Source of the DNA: Calvatia gigantea
Taxonomy: Eukaryota > Basidiomycota > Agaricomycetes > Agaricales > Lycoperdaceae
Assembly: GCA_025093985.1 (NCBI GenBank)
Contig: JACAAK010000004.1
Span: forward strand, 1,426,001-1,490,000
Direction of reading: 5' to 3'
DNA length: 64,000 nucleotides
Under the pieces are notes generated by a model. That model did not search any database and was not told the origin of the DNA. It was given only the letters and a program-made list of their open reading frames with translations. A program made the position numbers and the translations under genes. Shown here one piece after another: positions 11,757-20,879 of the stretch. Each line of letters starts with the position of its first letter. Positions within the stretch are counted from its first letter, which is position 1.

Positions 11757-11841
11757 TTGCTGCTGGTTGTGCACCCTGAGTCTACAATGGTGTTGACTGT
11801 TATCTCCTTTCCTGCTGTTTGATTTTTCCTTTTAGTTCGTT
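11757..11841 (-). repeat. Re-joined 85-bp fragment of the Gypsy A protease region
   Basis: Sequence GTTGCTGCTGGTTGTGCACC and onwards repeats about 10378-10470 (protease coding strand region) immediately behind the truncated LTR A end, with small deletions in TTTGATTTTTCCTTTTAG. It then changes into Gypsy B LTR sequence at about 11842. The order cannot result from a simple insertion and indicates template switching or repair patching. Confidence 0.8.
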
Positions 11842-12131
11842 CGGGCTTATTTCTCGAGTCTAGAATTTGGGGGATCCCTAGATCAGTATTTTACGACTTC
11901 GGAAGGTTTACTACCGGGTCCGCAGGAAAAACCTGGTCATATGTATGTTAGATAGCTTCTTTCACCAGAGTGGATTCCTAGTGTTCTACAGTGATCGAGT
12001 ACTCTTTTATTATACTGTTGGGCTCTTAGATTAGGTCGTACTACTACAGGAAGGTTTGATGCAATCGTTAGATTAGGCTTGTATGCCTTAGATTAGTGAT
12101 TTTCATGCGTGAAAACGGCTTTGCCGTTACA
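11842..12131 (-). repeat. Gypsy B 3' LTR, proximal (5') portion
   Basis: The stretch 11990-12131 is identical or nearly so to 26427-26577 and ends (minus: starts) with TGTAACGGCAAAGCCG. The stretch 11842-11990 is a clearly diverged version of 26240-26430 (TTATTTCTCGAGTCTAGA kept, the rest drifted), so this half of the LTR looks patched from another family member. It adjoins a polypurine tract at 12132, which fixes it as a 3' LTR. Confidence 0.8.
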
Positions 12132-12145
12132 TCTCCCCCTCACTA
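12132..12145 (-). promoter_or_regulatory. Polypurine tract of Gypsy B
   Basis: On the minus strand AGTGAGGGGGAGA precedes the LTR start TGTAACGG. Position and composition are those of a 3' PPT that primes plus-strand DNA synthesis in LTR retrotransposons. It marks 12131/12132 as the internal/LTR boundary and thereby places both plus-strand genes inside the element. Confidence 0.85.
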
Positions 12146-12636
12146 TAGATGACTGCCCTCAGTCCTCCGTTAAGTCTGACATGATCATTAAGCAACAACT
12201 TTGCTTTCTCTCTGTTTGCTGATCTTTAAGCGCGCACAGAAGCGCCGGGCTCAATCAACTAGAAGTATTTTTATGCTTCACGGTGAAGTCTTCGAGGGAT
12301 GATCTGATTTCACCCTCTTCGACGTCAAGTTCTCCTTTCGGTAACCCTATCACCGTTAGCGGCTAATGCTTCTCGCAGCTGATATCCGCTGTTGCTATCT
12401 TAAGCCTTTCATGGCTGCCTGTTATTCTAAACATTTTTATATGTTTTGTGTGTATCTTAGATACATTCCTCTCGCTAAGTACGATACCGGGTTGTAGAAC
12501 CTCGCTCATCCGTTTTGGACCGTGAGATTAAGAACCCGGCCTTATCACGTTGCGTTAGCTTAACCTTCCCTCGATCGTGCGGTATATAAGAATGGCACAC
12601 GTTTTTTCTTCCTAGTTTCATACATCTATCATCGTT
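12146..12636 (+). promoter_or_regulatory. Upstream region of antisense gene 1 with TATA box
   Basis: About 490 bp without coding signal between the PPT and the first ATG. TATATAAG at 12583-12590 lies 47 bp before the ATG, a plausible core promoter on the plus strand. One TTAGAT motif lies at about 12461. No intron or ORF is evident here. Confidence 0.6.
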
Positions 12637-14856
12637 ATGGCTGCCCCGCACGATTCCAACACAAATCTGGTCACTCCGGCCTCCATTCGCAACAGTCTGG
12701 TGGCTCGTGGATTCAAAGGAGAGGAGTTGGAGAACCGAGTTGCAGAAATGGTGGACATGCTGTGTCCAGGGTGGACGGGTACGCCCCTTTTTTCTTCTCT
12801 GGTGTTCAGTGTGCTAATCTCCGCCTCTAATCTCAGGCGGACCACTACGAGCACCCATGCCACTTATCCGGCCAACGCTCTCATTTATCGCGCCGGCCCC
12901 CACCGTTGGTCTCCAACAGAACGAAACGTTTACGTTCCCTCCCGTTCAGACCTCCTTCGATGCTCCCGGGCCTTCGCTTAGGCCACAGCCCGTTATCTAC
13001 CACCCAGGAACCAGTGCCCGTATTCCTCCAGGCATGCAGGCCGTGACGCTACTGCCAACACCTATTGGTACTTTTCTTTTTTTTTACTCTATCTTGTTAT
13101 TCCTGAGCTGACTTGTGATCTCAGCTGCAACTCAGTCATCGCCGTCTTCTTCTAAGCCAAAGAAGTCCCGGAAACGCGCCGGGAAGGCACGTCATTCATC
13201 TACTTTTAACCGTATTTCTTGTTTGACCATTTATCTAACAGAACCTCGATGTTCCGACCCCAATTTCGGCAGGTCCGTCTGCCTCTACTGACCCTCCAAC
13301 GTCTTCCATGGCGACAGGAGGATCTATTGCAACCAGCTGGCCTTCGCGCATAGCTGCTCCCAAGACTCCCGGTGCCCTTGTCGATGTAAGTCGTTTGATT
13401 TATGACCGTTTTTATCTTAATCTAATTTCATTCATCTAGCCCGCGGCCGCTCGTCTTGCCTTGTTGGCCGCTCAGGCAAAGGCACAGGCTCGGACTCGTC
13501 AACGAGCTACAAACGTGTCACCGGATGACGCCCCACCCAAGAAACGTGCTCGCGAGGCCGTCACGTCGGCCAGGAAGACTCTCACCGCTCCTGCCCTCTC
13601 CGCGTCGTCGTCTGTCTCTACGACGAATTCCTCCAAACCGAAACCTCGCCGGGTGATCCTGAAGATCCCCGTCAGGGAAGAGACAGTAACCGCCCTCCCC
13701 GAGGCCCTTCCGGAGACAATCCGTCCCGCTTCTTCGCCGGTGGGAGAGATTGACGTCGAGGAGGTTGAAGAACCCCCCAGGAACGTTCCGGAGCCTGCAG
13801 AGCCCCGAACCCGTCGTCTCCGTAAGTCTCTTTTCGTCAAATCTTGTCTTTCTTTGCTAATCTAACAGGTGCTGCTCGTCGTACGGACGAGGACCTCGTT
13901 GAGGAGTGCGGCTTGAAGGCGGCCGCCTCCTTCTTTTCTGACGTTGGGCCAGCGTTCTCGCTGCTCAACGCTGAGCCTTATGTGAGTGTTTTTCATACAA
14001 GGTACACCTTAATCTAACACTTTTCTAGGGCAGCGCCGGACAGCTTCAGTGCCTAAACTGCATGAAGCTGTTCTCACCTGACTGCACTCCCGGTGGCAAG
14101 GACCAGGACGGCAAAACTCGCAAGTGCAAGCAATGCCTTGCCCAGAATGCCGCCCACTGTTCGGATACCAAGCCGGCACCTCTCCTTCAGTACCAGGCTG
14201 AAGGTGCTCGACTTCGCTCCCTGACCAGCGACCACTGTAAGTCATTTTTATTCTCTTATCTAAGTGGTTATGTTGGCTGACCAACACTATTTCTTGTTAA
14301 TCTAGACCTCGCCGACCGATTCCGGAACCTGACGGCGGCCCACGCTCAAGTTTTCGGGCTCGAAACTTTCCTGGACATGGCTTACGCGAACTACCACGCC
14401 CTCGTCTACTCGTTTGCGAAGGACATCCAGATCGCGCGTCAACTTCACGGTCGCGAGTCCTCCTTCTGGGTTGAGTCCGGGCTCTGCAAGACCCAAAGCG
14501 ACGCCTCCGACCTGTTCGCCTTCGTCGACGGATTCCTCGACGAAGTCCATGCTTCGGAAGATCCCGATCTCGCTCGCCGGTCTTACTTCACTCACGGCCG
14601 TTTCCTCAACGTGCTGTCTGGTTTGCGCAGGGAGGCACCCAGGACATGGCCTGGCATGCCTCCTACCCTGTCCTTCGCTTCGAAACACGCCGACTTCACC
14701 GATCCCCCCGTCCCTCGTGTCAAGAAGGCCCGCTCCGCCAAATCTAAGGGGAAACAGCGAGCAGCATCGCCCCCTCCTTCCTCGAGCCTGCCTATCAGCG
14801 AGGAGGAGTTCAATTCCGGGGACGACGCGGCGGCGTCTTCTGATTACGAATCCTGA
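12637..14856 (+). CDS. Gypsy B antisense gene 1: 610-aa putative nuclear protein with six-cysteine cluster
   Basis: Eight exons joined from the sequence: 12637-12778, 12837-13067, 13125-13186, 13242-13385, 13440-13821, 13869-13981, 14029-14236, 14306-14856 (1833 nt, one open frame). Introns are short with GT-AG ends, except intron 3, which needs a GC donor (AAG|GCACGT); most carry CTAAC-like branch sites. The product has Lys/Arg-rich stretches (KPKKSRKR near 138; PPKKRAR in exon 5; KKARSAKSKGKQR near the C-terminus), suggesting nuclear import. Residues about 366-402 show C-X2-C-X7-C-X13-C-X2-C-X7-C, close to the Zn2Cys6 spacing of fungal DNA-binding domains but not exact. The C-terminal 180 residues are globular, then an acidic Ser-rich tail. 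I do not recognise the family. It runs opposite to gag-pol, and the intact splice structure argues for function. A captured host gene cannot be excluded. Confidence 0.8.
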
Positions 14857-15514
14857 GGTTCGTGCGGCGTTTTTTCTTGTCATATCTCGAGAGTCTTCGG
14901 AGTAGATACATTACCGTAGTAGTGTATTCCGCTCCCCCAACATCTTGCTAGGTATCTAGGTACATCCTACTTAGATATATGTTTTTTCTTTAGTCTTTCT
15001 GCATCTTTGGGTGATACCCTGGATGCTCAATTCAATCTGCTTGTGCGCGTTTTTGTGTGAATCCATAAATCTTAAATTTTTCCAGAAGTAAGTGTGTGGA
15101 TTCGCCAAAATTTTGTACCATTGCACGTATATTGCACGTCTAGTCAAATCTAAGTCTCTGCAGTACACACTCCCCCCCACTAAAATGGACGGGTGCCCTC
15201 ACCCTTATGCTATCCATTTCAGAGACGTGTGAGAGGTGTCGCTATGGTATGACCTATTTCAAATCTCGGCGACTTTTTGCAATTTCAAAACGTCGCGGCT
15301 CTCATCGTTCAAAATTCGCCAAAAGCAGCCGAATTTTTCATTCTTATCTTACACAGGTTTTTCCGCTAATCTCAAGGTCTTTTTCACCGGCAGTTTGTGC
15401 CGTATTTCTAGATAGACCCTTTTTTGATGTAGCTACATATAATCTAAACGCAGGGAACTTGTACCTCAGTTCTCCTTGCTGTATATCTCGCTAGGATCTC
15501 TTGTCATTCTCTTC
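14857..15514 (+). other. Spacer between the two antisense genes
   Basis: About 660 bp with no convincing gene. It should contain the 3' end of gene 1 and the promoter of gene 2. It carries four TTAGAT/ATCTAA motifs (near 14968, 15145, 15440 and one partial) and a strong purine tract on the minus strand (separate entry). Short ORFs here have no recognisable features. Confidence 0.6.
15167..15179 (-). promoter_or_regulatory. Second, internal polypurine tract
   Basis: Minus strand TTAGTGGGGGGGAGTGTGTA resembles the terminal PPT AGTGAGGGGGAGATGTAAC at 12132. The similarity continues on the other side: plus-strand ACTAAAATGGAC..TGCCCTCAC here against ACTATAGATGACTGCCCTCAG there. It may act as a central PPT or mark an old 3' end of the element; both are inferences. 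Confidence 0.5.
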
Positions 15515-16856
15515 ATGTCTGCTGATACTGTTAACGCTCGTATTGAGCTAGACAATGCGATTAGTACCTTCCAGCACCGATTGCAACATTTTCAGCGTCA
15601 GGAGAGCACACAGGCTTCCGTATTTAATGCTTTGAACGACGCTACTGCCCCAGCCGTAAGTCTTAGATTAGCACCTTCGACCATTGTTGTCGACAGCTAA
15701 CGTGTCTATCCTTTCAGTCTCAGTTCCTTCGTCAACTTTCAGGTGATGCTGCTGGTTTAGAAGACGAGAAGAACGTTAATCTCGTTTTCCGCGCTCGCAA
15801 GATCTTTGAGACCTGGCAGAACGAACATGACAAGGCTTTCAAGATGCCAGAAGTCTACAAGAAACTTCAAGACTTCTGTGCTCAGTACCAGCGCTCCAAA
15901 GCTAAAGCTAAGTCAAGTTCATCTGGACCAGCAAGCCCTGCCGCAACTCCCGCGTCTACGACGACTACTACTGGCTCAGGTCCTCCGACCAAAAAAGTGC
16001 GCAAAATCTTTAATCTAAGTCGATCCGTTGTTATCTCAATAATGTCCGCTAGCGTCGTCGCAGTAAGCAAGTCATTTCGCCCGAGACCGTTGACGACTCT
16101 GACAAAGAGGAGACATCGAGGACCGTAAGTTATTCTGATATCTCCTATTGCCTTAATCTAACGTTGTTTTCGCCACAGGAGACCATGCAAGTTGATGATT
16201 CTGGCCCTCCAGGAACAGCCGTATCCCCTGATGACGACCGAACCAGTAGCGCCATGGTGCTCGAGCCTCAAATCGTCACTACCGCTGTTAACCAGGTGAA
16301 TCATTCTTTCTCCCATCGCCGCAGCACATCGTTCTCAGCTGTGGTTCATCTTGCTTTCTTCATTAATCTTGGTTAGCTATTGCTAAGACTCATTAATCTA
16401 CGCTTGCAGGAGACAGCTGTGGCTGATACTCGTGCTGAGACAGTGTGTATACCTTATGCCTTTGTGCCTGGCTTAGATATCAGCAGTAGCGCTTATAAGC
16501 GAGCCATACAGCTTACTACCGGTGCGAAGCATGTTCATTTTTCGCCTTCCACTCCGGAACAAGGTCAGCTTTTCAGAACACCTTAGTGCGTCCTAGCTGA
16601 TAACCAAATTCCATAAGTTGTGGCTCTAGCAAAGGTCATTGAGCCGTTGACTCTCAAGAATCGCGAGCTCTATGCTCACTATGTCACTCATTGCGAGAGC
16701 GCCATGCTTCAGACTGGTCTCCTTGGTACCAGCTCCGAGTTAATCTCAGCAGCCCAGGCATTGGAAGCTGCTGCTCGCCGCTATGAAGTCTTAGCTAAAC
16801 AGCAGGAACATCTCTTTGTTCAGTTAGAGAAGTTATCCGGCCATTCTGCTTAGATT
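15515..16856 (+). CDS. Gypsy B antisense gene 2: 332-aa putative nuclear protein
   Basis: Six exons reconstructed: 15515-15655, 15718-15996, 16053-16124, 16179-16295, 16410-16563, 16618-16856 (codons to 16853, stop TAG following), giving one continuous frame of about 999 nt; all introns have GT-AG ends. The N-terminus (about residues 5-45) is heptad-like and Gln-rich. Residues 55-105 are charged and helical (FRARKIFETWQNEHDKAFK). A Ser/Pro/Thr linker follows, then the basic stretch KKRRRSK created across the exon 2/3 junction, an acidic region (VDDSDKEE), and a C-terminal Ala/Leu-rich helix likely to form a coiled coil (AAQALEAAARRYEVLAKQQE). No family recognised. It converges on pol (stop near 16970), about 115 bp apart. 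A nuclear partner of gene 1 is a guess from position only. Confidence 0.78.
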
Positions 16857-16969
16857 ACCTCTAGCATTCTTCAATCACCCGTTTTTACTTAGATAGTTTT
16901 TACCCTCAGTTTGTACGCGTTCACGCAAACAGAGTTTTCTATCTTATGATGAAATTCGGTGTGATCACG
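16857..16969. other. Convergent spacer between antisense gene 2 and pol
   Basis: About 113 bp between the stop of gene 2 (plus) and the original stop of pol (minus, about 16970). It must hold the 3' ends of both transcripts. Two TTAGAT motifs occur (near 16851 and 16889). No terminator structure can be named from sequence alone. Confidence 0.5.
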
Positions 16970-19272
16970 TCAGTTCTCGATGTCTGAGTCTGTTAGCTTT
17001 GCCTCTGACTCATCTTCCATGATTAATCTATCCAAACCGTCCTTAGATAGATCAATTAAATGTTCGATTTTCTCGTCCAGCGTTAGCTTAGACCGTGCTA
17101 AGTAAGGTATTACTCTAAAAGCTGCGACCTTATTTTGCTACACGGATCCGTCCAGTTCTGCTAAGATATACGCGCCACCTTTAAGTCGCTGAATCACTAC
17201 CATAGGTCCTAGATACCTTGGCTTCATTTTGCGATCCGCTGACATTTGTATGGCTGAATTCTTAACTAAGACTAACGATCCCGGCTTTAGGTCAAAGTCT
17301 TTTATCTTATATTTCATTTCTTCTTCTAGTTTTAAAGCCCTATTTAACTTTTCATTAGATAGATGTTTTCGCATTTCATCTATGTGGTCTACGTGTTTAG
17401 CTAAGGCCAGTGCTCGTAGACCGATAAGTTCTTCTGTAGATAGGAAACGTTCTGGGTATTTAACTAACCAGGTTGCTTCTATTATATCTAATGGTAACGT
17501 TGGGTGCGCTCCCGTTGCCATGAAGTAAGGCGAACATCCCGTACCCTTTCTTATTGTTATTCTATCAGCCCACATTACATGGTGGAGATACCAGTACCAT
17601 TTTCTGACATCGCCATTTGTGGCCTTATACAGCATTTGTCTAACATCCCAGTGGGGTCTTTCTATTGTCCCGTTAGCTTGTGAGTTGTAGGGAGAGATAG
17701 TGACTCCTTTAATCCCATACTTCTCAGCTAACCAGCCAACTGCTTTCTTAAATGGCGAGCCATTATCCGTGACAATCTTCACAAGACTTCCCCATCTGCA
17801 GACGATATCTTCGAAAAGCCATTGTCCGATAGACTTGGCGTTCTCTTTTCTTAAGGCTCTGGCTTCCATCCAGGATGAAAGTCCACATCGGCCGTGGACA
17901 ATATAACTACAACCGTTTGACGGCGGAGTCATATGTATTGTATCTGCATGTAAGATTTGGAAAAGCAACGGAGTATGCATCACTACCGGTGGCAATTCTA
18001 ATGCCATCTTCTGTCTAACCTGACACAGGTGACATGTCTTCACATACCATGCTATGTCGCCCTCCATTTCTGGCCACCAGAACCTCTGAGCTATGAGCTT
18101 TGTGGTCGCGTACGCTCCTCTGTGCCCTAGCTTATCATGACAAGTTTTCATAATTCTCATCCGATGTTCTTTAGCTAAGACGAGCGCAGGGTTTCCACCA
18201 CTCGCAGACTTCCTGTATAAGCGACCGTCGTCGTCTAGCCAAAAGTGTGAGGCAGCCCTCACAAATTTAGCTTGATCGGTGTCCATTTTACTGATGTCAA
18301 ATCCTTTCGGGTCGTTAGCTAACCATTCCCGGATTCGACTAAGTCGTTTATCTTGCATTTTTGCTGTCTCCGGCCTCCGGTCTTCATTATAGGGTGCCAG
18401 TTCTTCGTCGTCAGGTTCTTTATCTAAGTTTTCTGACTCTAAGGTAGCGACCCTATCTAAGAAAGCGCGGAGCAACTCAGGATATTTTTCCTGGTTAGCT
18501 ATCATGCGTCTGGTCTTTATGTCTTGTTGGGTAGATTCCTTAGCGTTATCTAAGTCGTTTTGGAAGTCTACCAACAGGCTCATTACTTGCTGCATGTAGC
18601 CTGTTCGATTATCTATTTCTTCGTAGAATTCTTCTAAATCTAATGGGTCTTCGTCTTCCAGGTTAGCCTTAGATAGAATAAAGTCATCCCCGTCGTCCTC
18701 AGATCCATCGTCAAAGGCACGTTCTACTGGGTCCCCTGGGTACCAAGGTCTTCTCGAGAGTCCGTCAGGCCCAAAGGCCTTACCTTTCTTATGTACAAGT
18801 TCGAAATGAAAGTTTGTCCATATATAATCTACCCAGCGATTTATCGTCACGTTAGGCAGTCTTCCGGGGTTGTTCAACATTCCAAACAAATACTTAGCAT
18901 CTGTCTCAACGATTAGATTTCGACAACCAGTCAATAGATAAGTCTCTTCTTCTAAGACCATTCTTAGACCGCACAATTCTCGCTTAGGTTGTGAATATCT
19001 CTGTTGTCGTTCGTCCATAAGCAAAGAGTTAAACTTCACATAATGGATTATCTTACGATCTTCCTCATCTCTTTGATAGAGATAATATCCTACTGCTCTC
19101 CAGGACGAGTCAACCGATAGGACTATGGGCTGAGTGCTTGGAAACTTCGGATTTCTAGTATGAAAGCAGTTTTTAATTGCTTCCTTTAGATTATCTTGGG
19201 CTGTCTGCTGTTCAGGTCCCCATTCGAATGCTATATGCATCTTGCACACATTATATAACGGTGCAGCAATTA
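16970..19272 (-). pseudogene. Gypsy B pol, RNase H and integrase half
   Basis: Continuous frame downwards from the Tc1 junction at 19272 to a TAG at 17135-17137, beyond which the same frame runs on ([15 protein letters not shown]..) to a stop near 16970. The TAG most likely replaces TGG. Features in order: RNase H ([17 protein letters not shown] near 19100; [13 protein letters not shown] near 18900), zinc-binding HDKLGH..CHLC (near 18150-18020), integrase core with [15 protein letters not shown] and [16 protein letters not shown] (near 17950-17670), and a basic C-terminal domain ([19 protein letters not shown]). No chromodomain is visible. Apart from the TAG and the Tc1 insertion it is intact, so the damage is recent. 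Confidence 0.92.
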
Positions 19273-20877
19273 CAGTAAGGGACAAAACCGTTCCAATGTT
19301 TTGAACTTTTCAGAAGATCAGCTCATAACTCAAGGACTACTGTGGCTGTGCACTTCCTAATTTAATTGTAGATAGTCCAGTATCTTATCTAATCATATGC
19401 AAAGTATGATTATGTAATCCTTTGTTTTGGGGGAGTTATTAATTAATTAATATTTTAAGTACATTGGAACAGTTTTGTCCCTCTCAAATTCTGAGCACAT
19501 GACTTCGTTTATTGCAATCAAATAAATACAAATAAAATCATGTGACCATGTAGGGTGATGTATAAATGGATGTGCTTATTCTCAGGTGCAAATTAACTCC
19601 CCCACTATACCTTTACAACTATATGCGCTCTCTTTCCTCTACTCAGACCAATAGAGTCCTCTCTTACCTGGACCAAGGGAAATCTGCTCATCATATTGCT
19701 TCTATTACTGGTCTGGGAGTCAGTACTATTTCTAGGATTCGCTCCAAACATAGATCAACACTTTCCAAATCTGTTGGTGGCCGCCCATCTAAACTTTCTC
19801 CCTCTGATATCCACTATTCTGTTCGCCTCATCACCTCTCGCAAGGCTGACAATGCCTCCCAAGTCACCAAATCACTTCAAAATGTTATTGCCCAGCCTGT
19901 ATCCACCAAAACAGTGCGCAGGGCACTCAGAGGAGCTGGAATGAAGGCTGTAGTCAAGCGGAAACGACCTAAACTTACTGCTGTCCATAGGAGGAAAAGG
20001 TTGGAGTGGGCAGAAGCACATGTTAACTGGACCCTGGAGGACTGGAAGAGGGTTATTTGGACAGATGAGTCCAAAATCAATCGGTTTGGATCAGATGGAA
20101 GGGTTTGGGTATGGAAAAAGGCAGGAGAGGGGCTGAATGATAGATTGGTTGAGGGAACAGTCAAGTTTGGTGGAGGAAATGTGATGATCTGGGGTTGTAT
20201 GCTGTGGGATGGAGTGGGGTTTGCCACTAAAATTGAAGGGAAGATGGATGCTGACCTTTATGTTCAAATTTTGGGGGATGAACTAAAGAGGAGCATCAGG
20301 TGGTATGGGAAGAATGAGGAGGATATGGTCTTCCAACAGGACAATGACCCCAAACACAAGAGCAAAAAGGCTACAAACTGGCTAGATGAGTCTGAATTGG
20401 AGGTTATGGTATGGCCCCCACAGTCTCCAGACCTTAATCCCATTGAACATCTCTGGACTCACCTCAAGAATAAGCTGGGAGAGTATGATACTCCTCCTGA
20501 TAGCATGAATACCCTATGGGAGAGGATACAAAAGGAGTGGGATGACATAGAACCAGAAGTGTGTCAGAATCTGATAGAGAGTATGCCTAGGAGGGTCTAG
20601 GCAGTTTTACAGGCCAAGGGAGCTTATACCAGGTACTAGAATACCCATTTTGTATATAAATTTCAAGAGGGACAAAACTGTTCCAATGCACTTAAAATAT
20701 TAATTAATTAATAACTCCCCTAAAACAAAGGATTACATAATCATACTTTGCATATGATTAGATAAGATACTGGACTATCTACAATTAAATTAGGAAGTGC
20801 ACAGCCACAGTAGTCCTTGAGATATGAGCTGATCTTCTGAGAAGTTCAAAACATTGGAACGGTTTTGTCCCTTACTG
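19273..20877 (+). mobile_element. Tc1-like element, copy 1 (1605 bp, complete)
   Basis: Bounded by TA at 19271-19272 and 20878-20879. Ends CAGTAAGGGACAAAACCG and its inverse. The terminal inverted repeats are about 212 bp (19273-19484 and 20666-20877). Each TIR itself starts with GGGACAAAACCGTTCCAATG and finishes with the inverted near-copy CATTGGAACAGTTTTGTCCC. It disrupts Gypsy B pol between the RT and RNase H parts. Practically identical to copies 2 (33827) and 3 (45940). Confidence 0.96.
19566..20600 (+). CDS. Tc1/mariner transposase (copy 1), DD34E
   Basis: 344-residue frame. The N-terminal third has two helix-turn-helix segments (LSYLDQGKSAHHIASITGLG near 40 and a second near 90-125 before KRKRPKL), which bind the TIRs. 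The DDE domain has VIWTDESKINRFG (first Asp near 170), FQQDNDPKHKSK (second Asp near 258) and SPDLNPIEHLW, with 34 residues between second Asp and Glu. This enzyme family cuts and pastes the element into TA sites. The frame ends at a TAG after SMPRRV, where copy 3 reads CAG and continues 12 residues (..QAVLQAKGAYTRY), so copies 1 and 2 share a short C-terminal truncation. Whether that affects activity is unknown. Confidence 0.93.
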   Translation: MDVLILRCKLTPPLYLYNYMRSLSSTQTNRVLSYLDQGKSAHHIASITGLGVSTISRIRSKHRSTLSKSVGGRPSKLSPSDIHYSVRLITSRKADNASQVTKSLQNVIAQPVSTKTVRRALRGAGMKAVVKRKRPKLTAVHRRKRLEWAEAHVNWTLEDWKRVIWTDESKINRFGSDGRVWVWKKAGEGLNDRLVEGTVKFGGGNVMIWGCMLWDGVGFATKIEGKMDADLYVQILGDELKRSIRWYGKNEEDMVFQQDNDPKHKSKKATNWLDESELEVMVWPPQSPDLNPIEHLWTHLKNKLGEYDTPPDSMNTLWERIQKEWDDIEPEVCQNLIESMPRRV

Positions 20878-20879
20878 TA

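Noticed and set aside
14302..14905. 193-codon minus-strand ORF and 163-codon plus-strand ORF over exon 8 of antisense gene 1
   Set aside because: GC-rich shadow frames of a real exon; Arg-rich with no domain.
12780..16620. TTAGAT/ATCTAA enrichment as nothing but intron branch points
   Set aside because: Most sites lie outside the introns (LTRs, gag-pol coding region), occur in both orientations and are absent as a trend from Gypsy A.
12637..16856. Antisense genes as ordinary host genes next to a truncated retroelement
   Set aside because: The PPT and 3' LTR lie beyond them on the far side, pol lies on the near side, and the CTGTT duplication encloses the whole. Capture of host genes in the past remains possible.
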